DNA of 64,000 nt from Tubulanus polymorphus. Taxonomy: Eukaryota; Nemertea; Palaeonemertea; Tubulaniformes; Tubulanidae. Positions 37,092-48,724 of this stretch are shown here, in pieces. The notes under the pieces were generated by a model. It made no database searches. It saw only the letters and a list, made by a program, of their open reading frames with translations, and was not told where the DNA came from. Both the position numbers and the translations under genes were made by a program. Location of the stretch: NCBI RefSeq assembly GCF_964204645.1, contig NC_134025.1, forward strand, positions 11,537,001 to 11,601,000, read 5' to 3'. Position 1 is the first letter of the stretch. Each line of letters starts with the position of its first letter.

Positions 37092-40000
37092 ATGATGAAA
37101 GATCGAATCGAAACTATACGAAGCCGTGTCGAGTTGGAAGAGCATGGTGTTTCTAATGTAAGCTTATGTAACTTGACAGTCCCAAACTACTTCTATTTTT
37201 TACCCCGACGCTAACACTCAAGAAAATTAGGCCTTCCAAATCAAATGATATGTCTCTTGAGTCCTGAGAAGAAAAAAGTGTCTTGTGCTGTACGTGTGCC
37301 AGTGGTATCAATCCTATTCACAGAATGCCAGTGGCCTAAAAAAAACAAGATGGCAGCTATTTCAACCCCAGAAAATTAGCGGTCCTCCTTATTACCGAGA
37401 TGACATGAAATATAACATATTGATTTATTCCTTATCGATTGTAACACTTGAAATCATGTTTTATCAGTAATAAATGCCTTCTAGAGTCATATTTTATAAT
37501 GGTTTTATTACGGTACTTATACTCTTAGAATATTCTAGTGGCTGCAAGCACTGTAGAAACCATGATCAGAGTACCCCTACCAGCGGGTCATCCTTATTAC
37601 CGAGATGACGTATTTTACCGAGATGAACCGAGATGAAATGAAATATAGCATATTTATTTATTCCTTATCGATTTTAACACTTGAAATCATGTTATATCAG
37701 TAATAAATACCTTCTAGAATCATATTTTACATATTTTTTTTATAAAAAAAAATTTTGACTTCAAATACGTAAACTCGGTTAGCAATAAAATTTCATTGAA
37801 TTTGATTGATCAACGATCTCATCTCGGTAAAGTTAAGTTATTTTTCTACAAAAATATCCCACAAAATATGTAAAATATGACTCCAGCAGGCATTTATTAC
37901 TGATATAATATGATTTCAAGTGTTAAAATCGATAAGGAATAAATAAATATGTTATATTTTATTTCATCTCGGTTCATCTCGGTAAAATACGTCATCTCGG
38001 TAATAAGGATGACCGCTACCAGCAAGGTACAGCGAGAAGAAAATTAATATGCTTACCTGAACACCAAATTATTCTAGGGAGATAATGAGGCTCCCTCTTG
38101 ACGTTGCTTAGCGGCTAGTTAGTTGTGTATCTATTCAATGACTTGTGTGGCTCTGATATTATCCTATTCAGAGATCAACAGGTGGATTCCTGAGGGACTC
38201 TTTTGTTTTGGCATTAATTTAGGACGTCCATCGTAGAAACTTTGATTCTGATTTTGTTTTCACAACTGATTACCCACCAGCCACAATCATGCATTATTTT
38301 ATTGGACTACATTTAGTATGCTCTATGATCCAGGAATGATACAAAAGATTTTGCTTTCAGACACACAGTTCGGATTTCCCTGGCAATTACGAGGGTTACG
38401 ACGATTCATGGAACATAAAGAAATTTGAAGAGGTAAGAATGTGCGATAAACTGGGTCACTAAAGCAACTCTACGGTTGCGAGTGAGTCTTAAGTTTTAAA
38501 AGTGTTTCCTTCAGGTTGGTTGCATAAATCAGATGAATGTACGAATATCTCATTTTACAAGTACTTGATGATTCTGGTCATGAGATTATGCTGTGATTGT
38601 AGACTACCCTGCAAATAGCTAGGAAAGCGCTTTCTTCTGGGTCAAAAAAGTGCTTACTTTTTCCTTAACCTCTCTTACTGCCGGTAACTCTGACCACATG
38701 GTATTTTCAACTGCAAAGCCCTCATTATGAAACCCAATCAATAAAACTACTCACAAACAGTATACTCACAAACTCCTCATATGCGACCAGGGCTCAGTTG
38801 CTCAAAAGTCGGTTAAGATAACCGGCTGATAAACTGAAATACCATAGTAACGATGAACTTTAAATTGTCACTATGTCAACTATCCACTAACCCTAACCAA
38901 CTTTTCAGTAACTGGCCCCTGAATAGTATGTCACTTCTTAACTGTTGCGGTGTTTTTTCTTTTTTTTTAGAAATTCAGAGTTGAAGTAGTCAAGCTGACT
39001 GAGAGGGAAATGGAGTTTGATATGGTTGGGATTGATGCCGCGATCGCGAATGCATTCAGGAGGATCTTACTGGCCGAGGTTAGTAAATTATATATTTTGA
39101 ACACATTCGTTTAACAAACATCCTTATGTGGTCAATTTTCTATGTGTTGCAAATTCAGTTAGTGATAAATTCTCTCAGATTGTTAAGATAAGAAATTCTC
39201 TTTAAGATAACCATAAATGATGTTTTGCAGGTTCCAACGATGGCTGTGGAAAAGGTCTTCATTGAAAATAACACATCAATTATTCAAGATGAAGTACTCG
39301 CACACAGACTGGGACTGATTCCTATATACGCTGATCCACGTTTGTTTGAATACAAAACACAAGGTATACGACCATTTTGTTGTAAAAACCTTTATTTCAG
39401 TTTCAGTTTCGGTTATCTCTGTAAGGGCGTATGGTGAAGATTACCTGGAGCTTGTGCAGATGAACTGAAGACGAAAGTAAAAGAATATCTGTGCGCCAAG
39501 GTGAAGGCAATCTGGTAGTCTGTGCTCAGTTCCAGTGAGAAGGACACAACTTTGCATGTATGGGAGCCCTACGATACTGCTGCACCATTGGTTCCTGGTA
39601 TCATAGGAAAGTGGAAATAATGATGCCAATGCTTCTCTTAGGAAAGTGATAAGAACATAATGTGCTTGTAAATGTAAAAAAAATATTTTAGTCCTCCCTC
39701 CTCCCAGCTTGGCTTTTTATCTAGTGTAGCATTTTAAGATGGAGTCACCTCCAGTGACTGCACCACTGGTCCATTTCTCTAAAACTCCAGCTAGCTAAGC
39801 AATGGCTATGTACATCAGAAATACCAATTTCAATACTAATTAAATAATTGTGATATTAAGATAATAAGTTGCCAGCCCATTGAGATAATCAATTTCTTGC
39901 CCCTCTCGTAGATGAGGCAGAAGGTACAGGCGACGATACAATCAGTTTTCAACTGAAAGTTCGATGTACGAAAAACCCCAGTGCAGCTAAAGATGCCACT

Positions 40001-41914
40001 GATCCAAACGAACTATACAAGGACCATAAAGGTAAAAAATCCTTTGTTTCTGTTATCTATAGAAAATTACCATTTTAACTCATCTTAAGCTTTGCTCTCT
40101 TTTCATATTTTTTAGTCTTCACGAGTCACATGAAGTGGGTTCCGATGGGAAGTCAAGCAGACTTGGTATGTGCTCATTATTTTTCCTTTGCCGTTTATGG
40201 CTCCATCATTTTCCGTGTGAGTTCAAATTATGGACCTAGAAACCATTTTGAATCTTAAAACCTTTTTGATCACCAAGATGAGTCCAAAACTGATTTATTT
40301 GAGACTGGAGGTCAAGTTGTGAATTATGTTTTAAGGGAAAACAAGTGAAAAGTTCTCTTTTGATAAAAATTGCATCAATCAAGTTTCTGTTTCACCAATG
40401 ACAGTTGCTCGAATCACCCTTATCTAATACACATACTATGAAGAGGACACTTTTAGACCCTGTTGTACCCTCGCATCTATTTTAATAGTTTTAACTAAAG
40501 GACCAACATCTTTTTAGTCTGATAAACCGCTACACCTGTTCTGTTCTTGATGATGTGACTTGGTGTATTTCAGTTTAAAGAGGGTGATATAAGACCAGTC
40601 GAAGATGATATATTAATTGCCAAACTTAGACCTGGTCAGGCAAGTACATATAATCATCTGTTATTCGTGATCGTGGATAAGTGAAACTATGAAAATAGTC
40701 TATATGTTTATGAATTGTTCTTCTGTTTGTTTCAGGAGATCGATGTTACTATGCACTGTGTAAAAGGCATCGGACAGGACCATGCAAAATTTTCCCCTGT
40801 TGGTAAAGGCTCATGCACATAAAAAAACTCGTAATATGTTTATGTAAATTGATTGAAATTCATACAGTTTAGTAAATATTTCTCTGAATATTTATCGATT
40901 TTACAGCCACTGCATCGTATCGCCTGCTACCCGAAATCATTCTTGCGAAACCAGTCAAAGGGGAGCGGGCAGAAAAACTGAAGAAATGTTTCGCTCCGGG
41001 AGTCATTAAAATCGAAAATATTGGAGGTAAGAACATAATTTGATGCCAAATATTCTCATCATGTATTCTCTTTGTTTGTGACTGTTTATTCATTGATTAA
41101 AGGGAAATGTGAGAATGATAGATTTATGAACTGCTACAAAATGTGCCCTCTCCACTCGATTAGCTTATTTCAGTTCATAGTATTGTCATTCTTAAGTTGA
41201 TCAAGAATGCTTCTTCAATAAAAAGAAAAATGAAAATATTCTGGACTGTATTCCAGTGTGTATTTTGACTCTTCGCAGGTGAAAAAGTAGCGAAGGTCAT
41301 TGATGCTAGACGAGATGTGTGTAGCAGAGAAGTATTACGACATGATGATCTGAAAGACTGTGTCAAACTTCATCGAGTGCGCGATCACTTTATTTGTAAG
41401 TCATTTACCAGTAAAATTTCTGGTTTTCAACCGCTTGGCTAGTAGGCCCGGAAGGGTATTTTCATCGCCGTCGTCCATCTGGGTGGTCATCCATTTTCTC
41501 ATAACTTGGTATGTAGATTATGGAAGGAAGGAGGAAGAGCCCTATTGTTTTGACTTATGTATATACCGGTACATTATGCGAGATGGCTGGCACAGCCAAA
41601 TTTGTAGAGCCTTCATATTTAGGGGCTAGTGTAGCTCTAGTCTAGTTTGTCTATCCCTTGAGAGACTTCTTGATTTATGTCTGGATCTTACTAGTTCGAT
41701 ACATTATGTTTTTCAAAGTCAACGAGCTTATTGCTACCAGAGGTTATCTCATCTTTATTTCAGCTCAGGTATTATGTTTTTCCTTTATTTTACAGTTTCT
41801 GTGGAATCCACTGGAGCTTTACCACCCGATGTCCTGGTCTCTGAAGCCATTAAAATCCTAATGGCGAAATGTCGTGCATTTATTCAAGAACTGTCTAAAG
41901 TTGAGGAGACTTGA
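37092..41914 (+). CDS. POLR1C: RNA polymerases I and III subunit RPAC1, complete, 11 exons
   Basis: RPAC1 is the alpha-like subunit shared by RNA polymerases I and III; it pairs with RPAC2 (POLR1D) to nucleate enzyme assembly in the nucleus. Exons: 37092-37157, 38361-38432, 38971-39078, 39231-39363, 39912-40031, 40116-40165, 40574-40639, 40736-40802, 40907-41026, 41279-41395, 41796-41914. They sum to 1038 bases, 345 residues, against 346 in human. Recognisable segments include [14 protein letters not shown] and [12 protein letters not shown] at the N terminus, the alpha motif [30 protein letters not shown]-type sequence, [16 protein letters not shown], and [19 protein letters not shown] at the C terminus. 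Exon 1 was placed from frame and similarity; ATGs occur in tandem at 37092 and 37095. Ten introns, nine GT-AG and one GC-AG (after 40639). AATAAA lies at 41925-41930. Intron 1 carries a young foldback element. Confidence 0.97.
37378..37510. repeat. Solo arm of the same foldback family
   Basis: About 130 bases match the left arm of the 432-bp foldback just downstream, in the same orientation, starting with GCGGTCCTCCTTATTACCG and including TCCTTATCGATT. It lacks its second arm and part of the ACCGAGATGA repeat, so it is a degraded or single-arm relative. Confidence 0.7.
37584..38015. mobile_element. Long foldback element in POLR1C intron 1
   Basis: A 432-bp element whose arms of about 150 bases are near-identical inverted repeats. 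Ends read CGGGTCATCCTTATTACCG and, inverted, CGGTCATCCTTATTACCG. It is flanked by a perfect 7-bp duplication CTACCAG (37577-37583 and 38016-38022). The arms contain several copies of ACCGAGATGA. High arm identity suggests a recent insertion. No coding capacity. Confidence 0.85.
38788..38921. mobile_element. Family G MITE in POLR1C intron 2
   Basis: A 134-bp element with ends CAGGGCTCAGTTGCTCAAAAG and, inverted, CAGGGGCCAGTTACTGAAAAG. The right-end signature (CAACT..GCAACTGGCCCCTG) recurs at 13235-13257, 17205-17227 and 17340-17362 in RAR introns, so it is a dispersed family. Confidence 0.65.
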
Positions 41915-41924
41915 TATACAATAG

Positions 41925-41930
41925 AATAAA
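41925..41930 (+). terminator. POLR1C: POLR1C polyadenylation signal
   Basis: AATAAA lies eleven bases after the TGA stop of POLR1C, giving a very short 3' untranslated region. Confidence 0.6.
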
Positions 41931-44900
41931 TTTGTTTCTATAAAAAGTCAAGCATTAGTTTGAATGAATGTCATCTTTGCGTCTATTTTTGTTGGTCTAT
42001 CGTGAGGTCCAGTTTCACAAACATGTTAAAATGAAATGTTTGATTTAGTTGTCATTACTTACGTCATGGTTTCAATAAGTGCAACATTTGAATTCTAACA
42101 GTTTTAAACATTTTTGTGAAATTTTTCCCTGGGTCTAGTTTCATGAAGAAGTTACTTTCAAATTTTGCCGCTCCCCGTTTTGATGGGATTTTTGGGTTTC
42201 TTATGATCAGTTAAGTCCCATCTATACAGATCTTGGTTATTCCACTATGTTGCAATACTGTCCGATCAAGATCTTCAACAAGGAAAAGAAAAATATACTT
42301 ATTGGGTTATCAACTGAAGATCATGGTAGCTAATGACGATTCAAAATCATTGTGTGGTGGTGAGGATAATAAATGCCAGTACGGTAATCCCAATTCCATG
42401 TGAATCGTTGAATATCGAGACTGCAAGTTCAAACCTGTTGACATTTTTGCCCAAAAAACTTCTCCAAATACGAAAGGGAACTGATGAAACTAAGATGGCT
42501 GTTGGCTGCATCAAAACCGACCTACCTGATATGTTCAAGGTCTCCTATCAAAGTATGCCCATCTTTTTCCACAACCACATTGATTTCAATGGGCCAGGTT
42601 TTGGCCTATGTGTCTACGGTAGAAACATGCACATACATAAACCAAATATCAAGACCATACAAGCCATGTACGGTCAAAGCTCGTTATACCGCCAAATTCA
42701 CCTATCACCAAGAATTTCCTTGTGCACAGTTCATTTGGTATCTATTTGAATGTAAATAGCACTCGTTATACCACATCTCACCCTCCACTATAACGCCAAT
42801 GAAATCGTAGAACGTTAATATTCAAAATCGTAGAGAAAACATTCGTTATACTGCCAACAATATTGTGTCAACGTTTCCATCTTTGGGTTAAGAATTGATA
42901 TCGTCGGCAGTATCACACATTGAGCTAAGACCTTTATACTTTCCTGATATAAGATCAACTTATGTCAAATATTGTCTAATTCTGGATTTGGTTAAAAGTC
43001 ATGTCTTGTATACTATGTCAACTCTCATGATCGTCATTTTGTTATACCGCCAAAATTTTGACGGTCCAGGGGCTGGCGTTATAACGAGCTTTGACTGTGA
43101 AAAATTAAGAGTCTGTCAACGATTGGACAAAATACAATACCTGGTGGGGCTTCGTCCCAAGTGGGCTAAAAAGGCCATACATTACATACACTTCCATACA
43201 TTCTAAGATCATGACGAATAGATGTGCCGCTTCTGGGTGATAAATAAAAACCAAGAACTTTAAAACTACATGAAGCATTTTTTTCAATCTCGTCCATTTA
43301 TTGCTAGGAAAAGACTTGTATTAAAAAGTTTTGAATAAGTATACAACTACACACTAGGTGTCATTTCATGTGAATTCCTCATCTTTAACATCATGATTAT
43401 TATATTAAGTCCATTATGCTGTTTAGGCTCTCTTGGAGTAGCTTATGTACACTATATATACTAACGTTAAGCCATACCTTTACTGGAATAGCGCCGAAGT
43501 CTTTCAATGTGATCTCCCAACATGTATAAATGACCGACGGTATAGCTGCATCCTAATCCCACAGTTCAGTTTTTTGTCCCGACTTAATCAGAGTAGGCCA
43601 TGTCACAGTAAGGCAAGGTTTACTGTATACGAGTTAAGATAAGAAACTTGTCACGTTCAGTTATCAAAAATTTCAATATCAACTGACAACCATGGAACTG
43701 GGTCGTAACATATCAATACATTTCGTTTGTTCAAAGCCAACAATGAGGATAAAAAACTTCCCAGTTTCCCTCGTAAAAGTGTGTAAATAGGGAAAATGAC
43801 AAAATTGTTCATACATGTACATAATTGTTATGTATACAGAGATTATGTATGGGCGTCTGTCAACTGGGCTTTCTAAAACTTCAATTATCATACCTATTGA
43901 GCATCACATTGAAAGAAATCGCACTACGCCTAATTCTTCTAAGTCTAAATTTTACCCTGCTAAAATAAAGAGCGTGACAAAGTTCATGTGGTGCTAAAAT
44001 CGTCACCACCACACTGTTACAGTCGCGGTACGGTAAAAATCAACTTCTTCATGAACATCTTTAATTAATCTACTGGCCAAATGAATCGATTTAGATTTGA
44101 TAAAAATTCTACCGGTACTCGTTTTCTGAACAGATCGAAATTCTGACTGACCGAATCAGTATTGCAGCATTGAGCAAGGCAAGTCAATGAATTAAATCAT
44201 ATTTTTTTGCAAGTGATAAATGCCTCTTACCCAAACCATAACTTACACCTTTACTTAATAACTATGTCTACAGGAGTCTTAATTTGTTAAAGAAAGGGTT
44301 TTTGCACTTGTTACTCGAGATAAAGGATTATTACTCCCGTGTAGACGAAGCTTTACAGTAAAATATTCTTAGAAATGTTTTCTTTTAAATAACAAGCAAT
44401 TCAGTAGAGATTCTTGTTTCGAAATAACATAAACCATCATTAGCACGTGTCAATAGTTGTAAATGCGTTAAGACACTGTCGGTTCAGATTTTTTTCACAA
44501 TCATCAGATCTTCTTCATGTAGGTTACCATACATAATAAATTGAGCTCTCGGTTGAGAATAAGCCATGACACAGTTTTCTTTTTTTAAATATAAATCTGA
44601 CTAACAAAGTAGATAAATTCAGTGAGCATTGTACATGTATATCGCATCATCGTACTAAAATTTCACTGTATATTTATCACATCACAATCGATTAAAGCCT
44701 GCATGATCACAATTTGAGTAAATGAAAAAGTGGGCCCAATTTCCATAATCATATCCTATTCAGCAATAAGTACATGTAGATTGATGAAAATGTCAGACTT
44801 CAGAGTATCAGATCACTTAGTTTCTATTACTAAATAGGGCTAGATTTCGAGTTTTGAAGCTAGTTAAAAGGGACCAAAATAGTGTGTCTGTGAAGAAAAG

Positions 44901-47900
44901 TTAACTTTTTTTTATACAGGAATCTTAACTGCTTTCAACCCATTCCCTAGCTCTATATCACTGAGGTGCAAGAGTTAAAAAAATTAAAGTAATTTTTAAA
45001 TTTAGTGTCGAGTTCTACATCATTTTCAAATGCAATTTCTTCTTATCTACAAGCCATATGAGAGGTTGAACAAATTTTTTGTATATTTATCTTAAGTACC
45101 GGTACATGAAGGCAGCATTTGATCCATATCTGACTGTGCATAGAATAATATCAGACTGAAGCCATAAACCATAATAGTGCTGATAATGTGGCTATATATA
45201 CCTTTGAGAGATTCAATACCGTACAAGCACGTCGTAAAACTTTGCACCTTTTTTGAATTATCATCTGTGCTATGAACAAAAAGAAATAAATAATTTATGT
45301 AGTCGATATGTTTCCCTATGAACGCAAAAAATCTAAACAGCGGAATATTGGGGCAATGGTTATAGCCACGTGAAGACATCCAATCAACTCTCAATGAAGG
45401 AAATCGAGATATCTGTTCTGGCCGGGAAGCAATGACCAATTGATGTTTTCTAAATGTCGAAGCTACTCTTATTGGCCCATTTAGAACGGTTTAAGAAAAC
45501 TAACCAATCAAAACTTCACTAGCCAAAAAAATTACGATCCTCATTCAACATGAAATTTACACTTAGCTTTTCGATCACGTTCGAAAAGAATAAAAATGTA
45601 TAATTTCATTGAGAAATAACGGCATAATTGCATTGACCCAATGCTAAATACATAAGATCCCAGTATGCAAAACTTAAATGTTAAAGAACTTTTGTAAAAT
45701 CCAGAACCCGGTAATCGTATTAAAAGAAAGCGTCATCTACTAGTTTTTAAAATACAAGTCATCACGTTTAAACAGCTTGAAAAAGGAAAATCGGGCACAT
45801 TCCTCTTTAAAATTAAATACACTGATAAAATCAATATTTTCAATCAATACACAATATACATAATAAAATAAAAATACAACAAAGCCATTCAAGAAATTTT
45901 TCATTTTTGAGTATTCGTAATTCTAAAAACATTTAGAATCATTGTAAAAAGCGTGCTATATCCACTCGGGGTAAAATGTCATGTCATGATCAATCGACTT
46001 GATAATTGATTAATTATTTCAATGTAATTAAAGCACAGTACATTACATCATCATAAAATTGCGGTTATACGGATATTCATATATATATATATATAAAAAC
46101 ATATCCAGCTATGAGTATAATATATACAAATTAATTAATAATAAGTCTATTTATAATACATTTTCTTATTTATATATAATACAAAATCGATTTCACGCAG
46201 AAAACGCATAGTCTTCCATCAAATCCAAAATAAATACTATCATAATATAAGTCACTGTCCTTCAACCATTTGTGGGTAAATGTCCTTTTAAAAAAGAAAC
46301 CTCACTATAACACATTGATGCGATGTAAATCAAATTACTGGTAGACGTTTTCTTCGGGCTTCGGTACTGTCGACTTATATCATAAGTACACACAACATAA
46401 TAACGATAATAATGAAAATGATATCGGTAATACATAGCGTTTGTTAAGTTCTACACCTCATTGAATAAAATATCATCATAATGTTCACTTGTCAGTTTAC
46501 GAGTACTTCCCGATGTATATTCATATGTACAAAATATAGCTGAAATACCTTAGATGTAACAAGTATCTGATGAAAAAATTCATTGCTATGGCATATTTTC
46601 AGAAGCCTAAGTATTTCAGTCCGTTATGCAACCAAAACCGAGATTTTCCTTTCAATTCACTTAGGTGCATTTGCATTGTTTAAACTTCACTAGTAGAGAC
46701 AGACTACTGAGGATAATAAAAGCTTAATTTGTGACCGCAATAATCTCTTACAACATAGATATATAGGTTCACTTAAGACGCCATACTCTCTACAAATAAG
46801 TAAACCCAAACGGGTTTCATTATTTTATAGTTCCAGCACTTGTACTTCGTAGAAAAATAGTACATTTATTTCAAATGCAGTTTTTTTTTTTATTTCCGAC
46901 TTTACAACACTGACAATCGCATACTTTTCCGTATATCATAATACCTAAAATATAGCGCCTCCAGTACACGGAGGAGAAACATATCTCGTTTATATTGTTT
47001 ATCATTAGCATGGTCATCAGTCTATGTTGCATAGTTAAATTTCATGTCGACTCCGACGAATACAAACTAGATAATCAGCGAAAACTGGGTCTTTTCATAA
47101 ATAGTGCATCTACTGTCGATAAACAAAAAAATATTTATCTTATATCATTATTGCACGATGACTGATGGCGAGGTAATACGATGATAAGTTTTAAGGAAGT
47201 TGAGAATCACTTATTCCCCTATGTTTAAACTGAAGCTAACAGAATTGGCACTCACGTCTCGAGCAAACGCACCAGACCACCCGATCTTCCACATTACAAA
47301 CATCATTTTAGCCCATTCTCGTCAATTTAACTTCCCAAACTAACACAAAAATGTGTAGGACAAACTTTTTAAAAAATTCTCAATGATATTACTGCCGAAA
47401 TTGTTATATGATTGAAGATACCCTATCATGTCAGGTTTGCCAGTGTCCATCTCGCCGATGGCAAACTGATCAAATCTGTTAGCCAAGAAACTTTGTATGT
47501 AGCAAAGATATACCGGTATATGAGTCTTTCAAATATACATCTATCCCATAGTCTACCCTGTATCCCATTTACGCATTTATACAAGAAAGAGCTATCCTGT
47601 TTTACCTAAACTCATTATCCCCTATTTATACAGTGAACAACAAGCAACTGCACATCTACCATTTATTTCCAAGCCACTGCATTGCAATTTTCTTCCAAAT
47701 ATTCTTTCCAAATCCTCAAAAAACCATAGTTAACAACATCTGCGTTTAAGCCATGTTTTCATAATACTATCTGTTGTAAACGTCACAAAATCATCAACCT
47801 TATTGCATTTCATCGTTAAATTTCAGAACAGTGTCATTTGAGCAATGTCTATTAACACCATTTAAAACAGCTATCAACTTTTTAGTGTACACGGATGTTG

Positions 47901-48724
47901 TTATCAGCTTGATACATTCTATGGAATTGCACAGACGAACTTGAAATAAATTTCTTTAAAATGAAACTATGTACAAACGTGTCAAGAACGAAGTTCATTT
48001 CTTTTTAGAAAAAACAACTGTATTGTATACGTACGTATATATAATGTATATTGGTAAACTCATGTTATGAAGGAAACCTTTCATTCCTCCTGCATTCTAG
48101 TATGTGAAAAACATGACTGATTTCAAGTCACATCATTCCCACCCCAAGTATTCAAAAAATTGGCAACCTGAACACCAATACTTTTTGTATTATAACTGCG
48201 TTAAATGACTGAGCAATGTTTAATACCTGCTCCTCTACACAGACGAACAGGTCACAGCAGATCGAAGAAAACTGCTAAATAACATACAGCAGAACTATCG
48301 ATTGATTTCAATACAGTTATTCCAACAAGTTCATTAAAAATGCTCTGAATGTCGACTTGTATTACGAAGGGAGACCAATGAATAAACTCATTGTGGTAGG
48401 ATAACTAATAACTGTGCAGTTTTAAGCCATATAGTTGATTTTCTCGTTTTCTCTTTAGCTCTATGATATTTGAACGGGATCATTTACGTACACAACGCCA
48501 GCTTCAGAAAGTTTGACAATTGATACACCCACAAGTCACATTCGATATCGTATAGCAGTATCTTCGTCAGGTTATTTGCATTTGTAGATTTTTGAACGCA
48601 TCATGACTGACGCCTACGCATTAATTATACTACACACACACATACGCGCACGCTCACAATATCGTAATTCGTATAATCGTTAATATAATCGTAAGAAGTA
48701 TGGACAGAGCTCGTAGATGCGCGA
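41931..48724. other. AT-rich spacer between convergent POLR1C and PTK7
   Basis: Apart from the pogo-like element at 42669-43099 and a (TA)n run near 46080, I see no coding frame or RNA gene. Much of the right side may be PTK7 3' untranslated region, since possible minus-strand AATAAA signals occur (for example near 46865). Its extent cannot be fixed from sequence. Confidence 0.45.
42669..43099. mobile_element. Pogo/Tc1-like inverted-repeat element downstream of POLR1C
   Basis: The left end, TACGGTCAAAGCTCGTTATA followed by CCGCCA, is the near-inverse of the right end (GGCGTTATAACGAGCTTTGACTG). CAGTC-AACCTCGTTATA-like ends are typical of pogo/Tigger relatives. The flanking TA is kept on the left and mutated on the right. 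Overlapping short frames look spurious. Confidence 0.65.

Noticed and set aside
42333-42749. A 138-codon frame downstream of POLR1C
   Set aside because: It overlaps the left end of the pogo-like inverted-repeat element and shows no protein-like motif.
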